The notes: generated by a model from the sequence alone, not told the origin. A DNA stretch of 37,190 nucleotides from Candidatus Kuenenia stuttgartensis (GCA_020723505.1 DYIT01000002.1:68214-105403), one strand, 5' to 3'. Positions 24,398-32,668 are shown, numbered from the stretch's first letter. Made by a program: numbers and translations.

Positions 24398-26404
24398 ATG
24401 AGCCCAGACACCCGTTTTATGTCCCGACTATGCGCCGCAGTCCTTTGCGCGGCGCTGGCCGCGGCCGCCGGCTGCACGAAGGAGGACGACGAAGACCCGC
24501 CGCCTCCCGACAACCCGGCCGCGAGCCTTCTCTGGAGCGCATCGACGCTGACCGACCAGATTGCCGGCAATTCCGTGGTAGTCCTCGACTGCCGCACCAC
24601 GGCATACAACACCAACGGGACCACCTACATACCCTATGACGTGGAGCACATCACCGGATCATACTGGTTCGATTTCAACCTATTTGGCGATCCCTATGTG
24701 ACAAACCAGGCCGGCATAACCTCGAGGCTGCAGGAGCTAGGGATTACCACTTCCACGAGGATATGCCTCTACGACGCCGGCATCGCCAATCCCCAGGGAA
24801 AGGTCTTCTACAACCTCGAGAGGCAGGGATGCACGGACGTTCACATACTCGACGGCGGATTCTCCGTCTGGAAGACCGCGGGAGGCCTTACGTCCACGAC
24901 CGCCACAACGCTACCGACCGCGTCCGTCTTCACGCCGGTCATCGACGACACATGCCACTACACTCTCACGGAGATGAAAACCGCGTACGACGCCGTTGCG
25001 GGCGGAGACACGAGCTACGCGTTGATAGACTACCGCGAGGCGCCCCTGTACTGGGGTCAGACGATATGCCCCGACGCGGTCCGGCACGGCCGCATGCCGA
25101 ATGCGAATCTGCTCGCATGGCAGGATTACTTCGATTCATCGACAAGCCTGTTCAAGACGAAGTCCGAGCTTGAGACCCTGACGACCGGAGCGGGGGGGAG
25201 CTCCTCCAAGACGAACGTGCTCATATGCAACAAGGGGTGGCGCACTGGAATCGCGTATTTCGTCCTCCGGCACATGGGCTGGCCGAAGTCGCAAATCCGG
25301 CACTATGTGGGCGGCATACGCGAATGGGCGGCCCAAACCCCCGCGACGTATCCGATGGTCACGGAAGGTTGCTACAACCGGGGCGTATCCATGCCTCCCG
25401 CAACGTCGGCCTCGAGGCGCTTGGCAGGATGCTCGGCCCAGATAGGCAACACCGTCTATTGCATAGGCGGTTATACCGCCAACACGACGGGAGGAGTCCA
25501 TTCCGCGCTGGTCCAGGCCTACGACATAGCCGCCGACACGTGGACCGACCTGACGTCGATGCCCGAGGCGATGGCGTTCTCCGCGGCAGCGGCGGTCGGC
25601 ACGAACATCTACGTCTTCGGCGGCCTCGACTCCACGAACACCGTGCGATCAACGGTCTATGTGTTCGACACCACCGCGGCCGCCGGCTTGGGCGCATGGG
25701 ACAACGGGCTAGTCGAGACCGCCCTCCCTGCGGCCAGGTTCAGCTTCGCGGCGACGGCAGTGGGGAGCACGATATATCTCGGCGGCGGCCTGACATCGAC
25801 GACGACGACGCTGGCAGCCAACTATTCCGACACATTCTACGCATATAACACGGTTTCCCACACCTACAACACGACCCTGCCTGTGCTTCCGGGAAGCCAT
25901 GGGAGGAGATGCCACGCTTTCACGGCCGACGGCACGAACGTCTATCTCGTGGGCGGGTTCTGGTACGACGAACTCGCCCCCGGGGGCGGCAACGCGTGCA
26001 AGAAGGACCTCGACGACTTCTACGTACTCGACACTACGAGCCCGACCGCCTGGACGGCCCTCGCAACCATGCCGGGCAAGGTGGCCGGGCATGGCGCAGT
26101 TGTCGTGACCGGAACGCCCAACAGGATCTTCGTGCCCGGCGCCTGGTGCATGCTCGGCACCAAAGCCGATGTCTACCAGTACAACATCGCCACGAACACG
26201 TGGGTGACGAAGCTCAAGAACACGCGTAGCGCCATGATAGGCTGGCCGCGGTACTGGTATTTCCTCGGCGCGAGCGGAACCGACATCGCCGTCATCGGCG
26301 GGTATTCGGCCGGGACCGGGAACATACTTACGACGCCTAACGCCGGAACGACGCATTACAACCAGACGTACGTATACGACTTGACCAATACGTTCGACAA
26401 TTGA
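24398..26404 (+). CDS. Lipoprotein with tandem rhodanese domains and Kelch repeats
   Basis: 668 residues from the second ATG (24398): GGAGG directly abuts the first one (24392) but lies 6 bp before this one. Lipobox AAGC with C26. Residues ~40-165 are a rhodanese domain whose catalytic position is Asp (LYDAGIANPQGK, D126), so it is inactive. Residues ~185-315 are a second rhodanese domain with an intact loop CNKGWRTG and catalytic C277. Residues ~330-668 are about five Kelch blades (IYVFGGLDS, VYLVGGFWY, IAVIGGYSA). The tandem-domain layout is that of thiosulfate/3-mercaptopyruvate sulfurtransferases, which bind sulfur or selenium as persulfide/perselenide. It precedes two candidate selenium genes. 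Confidence 0.85.
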   Translation: MSPDTRFMSRLCAAVLCAALAAAAGCTKEDDEDPPPPDNPAASLLWSASTLTDQIAGNSVVVLDCRTTAYNTNGTTYIPYDVEHITGSYWFDFNLFGDPYVTNQAGITSRLQELGITTSTRICLYDAGIANPQGKVFYNLERQGCTDVHILDGGFSVWKTAGGLTSTTATTLPTASVFTPVIDDTCHYTLTEMKTAYDAVAGGDTSYALIDYREAPLYWGQTICPDAVRHGRMPNANLLAWQDYFDSSTSLFKTKSELETLTTGAGGSSSKTNVLICNKGWRTGIAYFVLRHMGWPKSQIRHYVGGIREWAAQTPATYPMVTEGCYNRGVSMPPATSASRRLAGCSAQIGNTVYCIGGYTANTTGGVHSALVQAYDIAADTWTDLTSMPEAMAFSAAAAVGTNIYVFGGLDSTNTVRSTVYVFDTTAAAGLGAWDNGLVETALPAARFSFAATAVGSTIYLGGGLTSTTTTLAANYSDTFYAYNTVSHTYNTTLPVLPGSHGRRCHAFTADGTNVYLVGGFWYDELAPGGGNACKKDLDDFYVLDTTSPTAWTALATMPGKVAGHGAVVVTGTPNRIFVPGAWCMLGTKADVYQYNIATNTWVTKLKNTRSAMIGWPRYWYFLGASGTDIAVIGGYSAGTGNILTTPNAGTTHYNQTYVYDLTNTFDN

Positions 26405-26482
26405 AGCGATTCTCCAACAAGGCTTGGCCGCCGCTTTCGTGAAAACGAGGCGGCGGCCGGGCGTCATTGAGCGAATTTTGAA

Positions 26483-27667
26483 ATGACCATGCGAATTCTG
26501 GCTGCGGCCGCATTGCTGGCCGCCGGGCTTGCGGTCGTCGCGGCCCAGCCGGCTCGCGCGGCGGACGCCTGAGGCAACGACCCCGGTTGCGTGACAACGC
26601 CCGCCGGCAGCGGCGGCGGAGGATACGCGGCTGGAACCGGCACGTTGTCGGAATCGTCCACTGGATCCATGTTCAGCGTCGGTATCGGGTGGACTTTCAC
26701 GGAAACCGAAACCGCCAGATACCACACCATCCCTGTCAGCGTGCAGGTCAGGCCGCTCGACTGGGCTATCTTCTCAATCCAGGTCCCCTTCACTTCGGTG
26801 TCCGGCAAGGAGACCTACTACGACCAAATCCTCGTAGGCGGCATACCGACCCTCAGGGAGACCGTGCTCTCTTATTCGAACGGCGGAATCGGCGACCTGG
26901 CGATATCCGCCTGGGCGGACTGCGCCCGTCTCCTTGGCCTTGTCCTGGGCGGCGGAGCGGGGAAAGCGGGCGAGACGAAAGCCGGTCCCCCCGGGAGCGC
27001 GGCGGGCGGAGGGGGCGCAGCGTCAGCGGGCTCGGCTGATCCTTTCGCCGGCGTCGGCCGGCCGATGCTCCTCATCGGGGCGGGAATCAAGCTTCCGACC
27101 GGGGAGCACGACGCAAGGGACGCGGATAAGTACGCGTTCGACAGGTCGAAGTCGCTCACAGGCGAATACAGCGAATCCGACGGAATCCTGCCGGTAGGAT
27201 ACGAACTGGGGTCCGGAACGACCGACTTCCAGTTCGGCGCGGCCTACCAGCAGCGTTTCTGGAGATTCGTGCTTTCGGGGGGGATCGCCTGTCAACTCTC
27301 GGGGGGCTCGAACAGCGTGGGGTACGAGCGGTCCGACATTGCGTCGCTCTCCATTGCCGTCAAATTCGTGCCGTTCTCTTCCGCGGGGGAGCTCGAGGCG
27401 TCGGTTCGCGCGGGCCTGAGCGGCATCATAGCGCTCGCCAGGGACATCGACCACTCGGAGAACACCGCTCTTCTGGGCAGGCAGGAACGGGGGCCTTTGA
27501 GCGGGTCAGGCAGGGATTACGCTTTCGCGGATATCGGAGCAGGCGTCGATTTCCTCGGCAACTTCAGTTTCGGGCTGGGGGCGAGGTTCCAGCTGAACGA
27601 GACCTCGGGCTCCTCGGCGAGCGCGTTCAAATACCAGTTCATCTGCACAATCGGCGCGCGCTTCTGA
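26483..27667 (+). CDS. Outer-membrane barrel-type protein with in-frame UGA after the signal peptide (candidate selenoprotein)
   Basis: An ATG at 26483 (or 26489) opens a classic signal peptide (MTMRILAAAALLAAGLAVV, cut near ARA-ADA). One codon later comes TGA (26570-26572), after which the frame runs on to 27665. Read through it gives 394 residues with UGA as residue 30, in A-D-A-UGA-G-N-D-P-G-C. The rest alternates hydrophobic strands and ends in an aromatic C-terminal strand (FICTIGARF), the signature of outer-membrane beta-barrels of the transporter/porin kind. Without readthrough the barrel would lack an export signal. A weak GUUG-CGUGA-CAAC hairpin lies ~17 nt past the UGA. It sits 78 bp past the rhodanese gene. 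Confidence 0.6.
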
Positions 27668-27817
27668 TTAAGGCTGTTCGCGAAGGACCTCGAACCACGG
27701 GTCGTCCGGGCGTGAACTGCCTGGAACTGGAGTTCAGAAGAACGGTTGATCCCGCTGGAGAATCAAGACCGGGTATTTTACTTAGGAGTGCATAATCAAG
27801 GTTTGAAAGGACCGGCA

Positions 27818-28957
27818 ATGGCGAACGACCATGCAGGACCGGGACGGCGATGGGACGTGCCGTACATTGTGAGCTCCGCTGCGATAGCCGCCATCGGCGT
27901 GCTCCTGATGAAGGGGGTCATGGAGAAGCTGTTCGGCATGACGGGCAATCCGCCGAACATGGGGCTTTGCATGAACTGCTTCCTTAGGGACATCGCCGGA
28001 TCAATCGGTCTCCACAAGGCCGACGTGGCATGGTATTTCAGGCCGGAAATCCCGGGTCTCGTCCTGGGGGCCTACCTCGCGTCGCTGCTCTTCCGGGAGC
28101 ACAGGCCGCAGGGCGGGCAGAACGGGCTGATTCGGTTCACGTTCGGCGCGTTCATGGGCGCAGGAGCCATGATGTTCCTCGGATGCACGACGAGGATGGG
28201 GCTTCGGCTCGGCGGGGGTGATTTCAACGCGCTGGTCGGATTCGCGGGGTTCGCGGCGGGGATCTACGCTGGCACGATATTCATCAGGAACGGCTTCTCG
28301 GCAGGCGACAAGAAGGATCTGCCGGTGGTGAACGGGGTTATCTTCCCGTTCGTTGCCGCGCTGTTCCTTGCCCTGTTCATCATCTTCGGGCCGGAGATTT
28401 TCAAGTATTCCGAGAAGGGCCCGGCTTCGATGCGCGCTCCGATTGCTGTCGCGATTGGCGCCGGAGTGCTCGCGGGCGGATTGGCCCACTGGGGGCGTTT
28501 CTGCTTCATGCGGCCGTTCCGGGATCTCTTCCTCATGAAGAGCGGGCGGCTGTTCGGAGGCCTGCTGGTGTTCATCCTTGTCGCGACGGCGCTCAACCTG
28601 GCGTTCGGCGAGTACCGGCCCGGCTTTTCGAACCAGGAGGACCGCATGGCGCACGCCAAGGTCCTCTGCAACCTGCTCGGGATGTTCACAGTAGGGCTCG
28701 CGGCCGTGTTCCTGGACGGCTGCCCCATACGGCAGGTCGTAAGGGCGGGCGCGGGCGACACGGACGCGGCAGTGACGGTCATGGGCATGATGGCGGCGCT
28801 GTCCATTTCCGACAACTTCGGCATCACATGCTCGCCCAAGGCCCAGCCGTTCTCGGCGGGCGTGGCCGTGAGCATAGGAATAGCGTGCATGATTACGCTC
28901 GCATTCTTCCATACGGACCTTTTCTGGAAATTGAAGGGCAAAGCGAAGAAGATATGA
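27818..28957 (+). CDS. yedE: YedE-family selenium transporter
   Basis: 379 residues from the ATG at 27818 with GAAAGGA upstream. Multi-spanning inner-membrane protein of the YeeE/YedE group. It carries the hallmarks of the selenium branch rather than the thiosulfate one: GNPPNMGLCMNCFLRDIAGS, then GLHKADVAWYFRPEIPGLVLG, GAMMFLGCTTRMGLRLGGGD and a C-terminal LDGCPIRQVVRAG. The conserved cysteines form the path thought to carry the chalcogen. YedE genes are a recognised genomic marker of selenium use. It stands between two genes with in-frame UGA codons. Confidence 0.9.
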   Translation: MANDHAGPGRRWDVPYIVSSAAIAAIGVLLMKGVMEKLFGMTGNPPNMGLCMNCFLRDIAGSIGLHKADVAWYFRPEIPGLVLGAYLASLLFREHRPQGGQNGLIRFTFGAFMGAGAMMFLGCTTRMGLRLGGGDFNALVGFAGFAAGIYAGTIFIRNGFSAGDKKDLPVVNGVIFPFVAALFLALFIIFGPEIFKYSEKGPASMRAPIAVAIGAGVLAGGLAHWGRFCFMRPFRDLFLMKSGRLFGGLLVFILVATALNLAFGEYRPGFSNQEDRMAHAKVLCNLLGMFTVGLAAVFLDGCPIRQVVRAGAGDTDAAVTVMGMMAALSISDNFGITCSPKAQPFSAGVAVSIGIACMITLAFFHTDLFWKLKGKAKKI

Positions 28958-29033
28958 GGGAAGGGCGAAGCCCCTGCCGGGCCGGCGGGGGATGCGAGGT
29001 AATGGCAAGATACACTTCATAAGGAATGAGACC

Positions 29034-30350
29034 ATGTCGAAGGAACACGAATCCCTGATGAAGGATTTGGGCGTCAACGTCGAGCTTCACGACAAGCTAA
29101 TCGCCCACGCGGACCGTCTGCATGACTCGACCTGCGGCAGGCAGAAGAACCGGCCGCGGGAGATGGCGCGCTTCGACGCGGCCGTAAGGGCGAGCCACGG
29201 CGGCAGGGTGAAGGAGATATACGAATATCGCAAGGCAGGGGGCAAGTCCATAGGGACGTTCTGCATCTACGTCCCGGACGAGATTGCGCTGGCGGCGAAA
29301 GTACTTCCCATTCCGCTCTGCGGGGGCTCGGGCTGGCCGGTGGACTACGCCGACAAGATGTTCCCGCGCGACATCTGCCCTCTGGTGAGGTCGACATTCG
29401 GCATGTCGTTCAGCGGGACGTGACCCTACAAGAAGCTCAAGGATTTCGCCGTTGGCGAAACCACATGCGACGCGAAGAAGAAGGCGTGGGACCTCCTTGG
29501 ATTCAAGGTCATGGAAGTGCCGCAGAAGAAAAACCAGGTCGACGCGGATTTGTGGCGGGGGGAGATCGCCGCGTTCCGGGATGCGGTCGAAGGCCTGTCG
29601 GGGGCAAAGGTGACGAAGGAACGTCTTGCGGACTCAATCAGGCTCGTGAACCGGAAAAGGAGGGCGCTCGGGGCGGTGAATGCGTTCCGCAGGCTCGAGG
29701 AGCCGCCGATAAGCGGGCTGGATGCGCTGCTCGTCTCGCAGGCGGCGCTCAACATGGACGTGAAGGCGTTCTGCGAGGCAGCGGAGGCCCTGGCCGGCGA
29801 GCTCGAGGACAGGGCGAGGCGCGGGATTTCGGCCTACGAGGCGCCCGGGCCGAGGGTGATGATTGCAGGCACGCCTTCGCCGATGGGGAACGCCAAAGTC
29901 CATTACGTTGTCGAATCGTCGGGCATGCGGATTGTGGCGGACGAGTCGTGCACGGGCGTGAGATATTACCGGGACCTCGTGGACGAGTCGCCTTCCGACC
30001 TTGGCGGGATGGTTCGCGCCGTTGCGGACAGGTATTTCAAAATCGACTGCGCATGCTTCTCGCCGAACAAGGAGCGCTTCGACAACGCCGCGGCGCTGGC
30101 GAAGGAGTACCGCGTGCAGGGGGTGGTGCACAACATCCTCCAGTTCTGCCACGGCTTCAACGTGGAATCCAAGGCGCTGGAGAACGCGTTGGCGGCGTCC
30201 GGGATTCCTTCGCTCAAGATTGTGACGGACTATTCCGAGGAGGACATCGAACAGCTCAAAGTGAGGGCGGAGACCTTCTGCGAGCTCCTGAAGGCAGGGC
30301 GGCAGGCGGCGGGCGCGGCTCCGCAGGCCGCGCAAGGGAAGGCCGGCTGA
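29034..30350 (+). CDS. Double-cubane-cluster / 2-hydroxyacyl-CoA dehydratase-family protein with in-frame UGA (candidate selenoprotein)
   Basis: The frame from ATG 29034 (AAGGAA upstream) to 30350 has one TGA (29421-29423); read through it is 438 residues, normal for the family. N-terminal half: FCIYVPDEIALAAKVLPIPL, then C115 in DICPLVRS, residue 130 = UGA in MSFSGT-UGA-PYKKLKDF, and C145 in GETTCDAKKK. Relatives with a double-cubane [8Fe-9S] cluster have Cys where the UGA is. C-terminal half has the activity-domain motifs (ADESCTGVRYYRDLV, CACFSPNKERF, ILQFCHGFNVE). A strong hairpin UUUCGCC-GUU-GGCGAAA (29444-29460) has its loop 27 nt past the UGA. These enzymes carry out low-potential two-electron reductions. 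It follows the selenium transporter by 76 bp. Confidence 0.8.
29444..29460 (+). promoter_or_regulatory. Candidate bacterial SECIS hairpin
   Basis: Perfect 7-bp stem TTTCGCC/GGCGAAA with a GTT loop, 27 nt from the in-frame TGA at 29421-29423. As I recall the bacterial SECIS consensus, it asks for a 3-14-nt loop with G among its first two bases, 16-37 nt after UGA; this hairpin satisfies it. It lies inside the coding region, as bacterial SECIS elements do. Confidence 0.6.
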
Positions 30351-30534
30351 AAGTGACCGGCCGCGGCCGTGCGCCGCGACATGACGTCAGTTGATAGTAT
30401 GATTCCGCTTAACCGGAAGCGGAACGACGCTGAAACCCCGTTTGGATTGATGTCCCCAGATTCCCGTCACCCAGCCCGGACTTTTCCGGAACCAAGGATG
30501 TCTGTTGATTCCGGATGGTCGGGGTCATGGACGG
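30351..30534. other. Intergenic stretch after the dehydratase-like gene
   Basis: No gene is supported here. It contains short GC-rich dyads only, and leads directly into the inverted-repeat element. Confidence 0.4.
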
Positions 30535-30640
30535 CGTCATTCCGGCGAAAGCCGGAATCCAGTTCTCCTGTTCGCTTGAAAACAACCACGGGCTGCATAT
30601 TCACGCATGTCTGCCTGGATTCCCGTTTCGATGGAATGAC
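30535..30640. mobile_element. Small terminal-inverted-repeat element (MITE/REP-like)
   Basis: Begins GTCATTCCGGCGAAAGCCGG and ends CTGGATTCCCGTTTCGATGG plus AATGAC. The ends are ~26-bp imperfect inverted repeats around ~53 bp. The GTCATTCC...GGAATGAC type is a very widespread intergenic repeat in diverse bacteria. No coding capacity. Confidence 0.7.
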
Positions 30641-30658
30641 AAACAAGAAAGCTGTGCA

Positions 30659-30910
30659 CTAGAAGCAAGAGCCGTCTTTACTGTGATTTCGGCTGCGTTT
30701 CCGGGCCTTGAAAACCGGTTTCAGGTTCTCGATGTTCTGCTTCATGACCGAGATGTAGTCGCCTTTCTCCGGCTGATTCCCGCAGGGGCGGAAAACCACG
30801 ATCCCGACACCGAGATTCTTCAGCAACTTCGCTGCGATTTCAGGCGAAGGCTCATCCTCCCAAATCATCCATTTGGCGGCGTGGTCTTTGAGGATGTCCG
30901 CGCTCAGCCG
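30659..30910 (-). pseudogene. Metal ABC transporter substrate-binding protein (ZnuA-like), C-terminal remnant
   Basis: About 83 codons: LSADILKDHAAKWMIWEDEP, then AAKLLKNLGVGIVVFRPCG and DYISVMKQNIENLKPVF before a stop at 30659-30661. This is the last third of a ZnuA/TroA-type metal-binding protein, with the usual D-Y-(I/L)-x-x-M-x-x-N ending. A stop precedes the fragment and the N-terminal lobe with its histidine ligands is absent. Confidence 0.65.
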
Positions 30911-30930
30911 TCAGCCCGGGGGCGGCGTTG

Positions 30931-31116
30931 TCATCGACCAGAATCGTTATCCGCAAATCCCGGAGCGATTTCCCTGAGTCCCTTCGGATAGCGACGCGCC
31001 AGGTCGATGTAGAGGTCCTTGGCCCAATGGGTCATGTCCCGGTTCTTCTCGGACACTTCGCCGATGACCCGGGCAGGGACGCCTACCGCACATACACCTG
31101 CAGCCTTTCGCCTGCC
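30931..31116 (-). pseudogene. Hexapeptide-repeat acyltransferase / gamma-carbonic-anhydrase-like, C-terminal remnant
   Basis: In another minus frame: GVPARVIGEVSEKNRDMTHW, then AKDLYIDLARRYPKGLREI and a stop at 30931-30933. The GVPARVIG...Y..LA.RY ending is typical of left-handed-beta-helix acyltransferases of the gamma-carbonic-anhydrase kind. The repeat body is missing. It abuts the ZnuA-like remnant in a different frame, so two unrelated genes were fused by deletion. Confidence 0.55.
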
Positions 31117-31140
31117 ATATCCTATCCACCGCGTTTTTAC

Positions 31141-31172
31141 TTGACAATTATAAGCATATGTTCATAATATGC
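31141..31172 (+). promoter_or_regulatory. Strong promoter with dyad, upstream of DUF134 gene
   Basis: Perfect TTGACA (31141-31146), then an AT-rich -10 region (CATAATAT, spacing 16-18 bp). A dyad GCATAT-N7-ATATGC (31154-31172) overlaps the -10 and would suit a dimeric regulator, such as the DUF134 protein encoded just downstream. An AAAGGAGG ribosome-binding site follows at ~31189. Confidence 0.65.
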
Positions 31173-31199
31173 ACTAGGAAAGACGAGAAAGGAGGACAA

Positions 31200-31835
31200 A
31201 TGCCCCGGCCGTGCTGCTGCAGGAGGATAGCCTTGAAGCCCGCATGCACCAGTTTCGGGCCGCGGGGCGGGCCTTCGGGGAAAGGCGGGCAGATCGTGCT
31301 CGCGCTAGACGAGTTGGAGGCGCTGCGGCTTGCCGACCTCGAGGGGCTGTACCAGGAGGAGGCTGCGCGAAAGATGGGCGTTTCCCGGCCCACGTTCGCG
31401 CGTATAGTGGAATCTGCGCGGAGCAAGGCGGCCCGCATGCTCGTGTTCGGCGAGGCGCTGAGAGTGGCGGGCGGCAACGTCGAGTACGAGGGATCCGCGC
31501 CCCGCAGGTGCCCGTCATGCAGGCGCGAAGGCGCACAGAGCGGAGGTTTGTGCTGCGCCTGCAGGAGCAGGACGGCTGGGAAGGAAGAACCGCGGTGCGG
31601 CCGGAAAGACCCGGCCCTGGAACAAGGAAAGAAACGGCGCCGCTCCGGAGGGCTTGCGCCCGCCGGCAAGAAGGCTGCTCTATCGTCACTTCGTGAAAAT
31701 ATTAATGTGGAAATTGAAAAGAAAATTCCGGTTCCCGGGTCATTACTCATGCGCGAGGCGCATGGAATAACCCGGAAGAGCCTGAATTGTGTCCTGTTTG
31801 ATTCCGGCTCGTCCGGGTTAGGAGGAATGACATGA
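31200..31835 (+). CDS. DUF134-family regulator with zinc-ribbon and extended tail
   Basis: 211 residues from the ATG at 31200 (AAAGGAGG 4 bp upstream). N-terminal MPRPCCCRRI and LALDELEALRLADLEGLYQEEAARKMGVSRPTFARI form the DUF134 sigma-70-region-4-like HTH. Then a Cys cluster (CPSCRREGAQSGG, CCAC) may bind zinc or another metal. Typical DUF134 proteins are ~100-130 residues; here ~100 more follow, and the palindromic repeat at 31732-31777 lies inside that tail. The stop overlaps the next start (ATGA). DUF134 genes commonly pair with NifX-like genes, as here. Confidence 0.82.
   Translation: MPRPCCCRRIALKPACTSFGPRGGPSGKGGQIVLALDELEALRLADLEGLYQEEAARKMGVSRPTFARIVESARSKAARMLVFGEALRVAGGNVEYEGSAPRRCPSCRREGAQSGGLCCACRSRTAGKEEPRCGRKDPALEQGKKRRRSGGLAPAGKKAALSSLRENINVEIEKKIPVPGSLLMREAHGITRKSLNCVLFDSGSSGLGGMT
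31732..31777. repeat. Palindromic repeat inside the DUF134 reading frame
   Basis: Imperfect inverted repeat TTCCCGGGTCATTACTCATG ... CATGGAATAACCCGGAA around a GCGC-GAG-GCGC core. A related unit (CCCGGATCATACCATGCGC-TTC-GCGCATG) lies at ~7473-7498. It adds about 15 codons to the reading frame without breaking it. Confidence 0.55.
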
Positions 31836-32215
31836 AACTTTGCATCCCGGTTACCGAAGACAAAGGAATAAAAAGTCCCGTTTGCGGCCATTTCGGGTCA
31901 GCGGCTTTGTTCATGGTCGTGGAAACCGACACAGGCTCGTGCAGGGCAATACCCAACCGCAACCTCCATCACCAGCACGGAATGTGCATGCCGCTGGCGT
32001 CCCTCGAGGGCGAGGACATCGACGGCATAATCGCCGGCGGAATCGGCATGGGCGCGCTCATGAAGATTCAGGCCGCGGGGCTCAAGGTCTTCATCGCGGA
32101 GCAGCCTACGGTGGAAGAGGCGGTAGCGTCCTACAAGGCGGGTACCCTGGCCGAGGCCACCCCCGGCAACGCTTGCCACGGGCACGGGCCTCACGGCCAC
32201 GGGCCTTGCGGGTAG
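31832..32215 (+). CDS. NifX/NifB-C-terminal-like dinitrogenase-cofactor-type protein
   Basis: 127 residues. RNase-H-like fold of the dinitrogenase FeMo-cofactor biosynthesis family: MKLCIPVTEDKGIKSPVCGHFG at the start, then EDIDGIIAGGIGMGALMKIQ and GLKVFIAE. Members bind Fe-S or metal-cofactor precursors; most are found outside nitrogen fixers. The C-terminus HGHGPHGHGPCG is a His-rich metal-binding tail. Coupled to DUF134 by ATGA, which probably regulates it. Confidence 0.88.
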   Translation: MKLCIPVTEDKGIKSPVCGHFGSAALFMVVETDTGSCRAIPNRNLHHQHGMCMPLASLEGEDIDGIIAGGIGMGALMKIQAAGLKVFIAEQPTVEEAVASYKAGTLAEATPGNACHGHGPHGHGPCG

Positions 32216-32301
32216 ATTTCCAAAGGCAGCCGCCATGAAGAAGGAGAAGGAAAAGAGCGGAGGCGGCCCTTGAAAGCCTGGATTGCGTTTTCGTAGCGGA
32301 C

Positions 32302-32667
32302 TTGTCAGGCATAGACTGGCTTGCGCTGGCAGCGGCCGTGGGGCTGATTGCTTTGAGTTCCGCGCTGCTGGGCCTTTTCATCGCGGTGTCGGTGCGGGAA
32401 ATCTTCGAGGCGCAGACGTTTTCGAACTTCTTCCGCTTCCCCATGCTCTTTCTCTGCGGCCTGTTCTTCCCGATTGAACAGCTTCCGGTCGCGTTGAGGC
32501 CGCTTTCCTACGCGTTGCCGCTCACCTACGGCGCCGATATCCTGCACGCCGCCGCAGGGCATGGTTCCCGCATGCCGCTCGCCCTCGACTTCCTCCTGCT
32601 CTTGCTCTTCTGCGCAGCGCTTTTCGCATCGAGCATCGTGAATGTCCGGCGCAAGTGGATTCAGTAA
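32302..32667 (+). pseudogene. ABC-2-type permease, C-terminal fragment
   Basis: About 120 residues: helix LALAAAVGLIALSSALLGLFIAV, then FRFPMLFLCGLFFPIEQLP (the ABC-2 signature), LSYALPLTYGADIL and a last hydrophobic helix. The family is normally ~250 residues with six helices; only the last three are left. The frame stays open upstream without a start or ribosome-binding site, so it is truncated. No ATPase gene is adjacent. Confidence 0.7.
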
Positions 32668-32668
32668 G

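Noticed and set aside
17584-30350. A genome-wide reassignment of UGA (to Trp or Gly) to explain the three interrupted genes
   Set aside because: Many genes in the window end at UGA at their normal family length (for example those ending at 20977, 28957 and 36654), so UGA is a regular stop codon here. Site-specific selenocysteine fits better.
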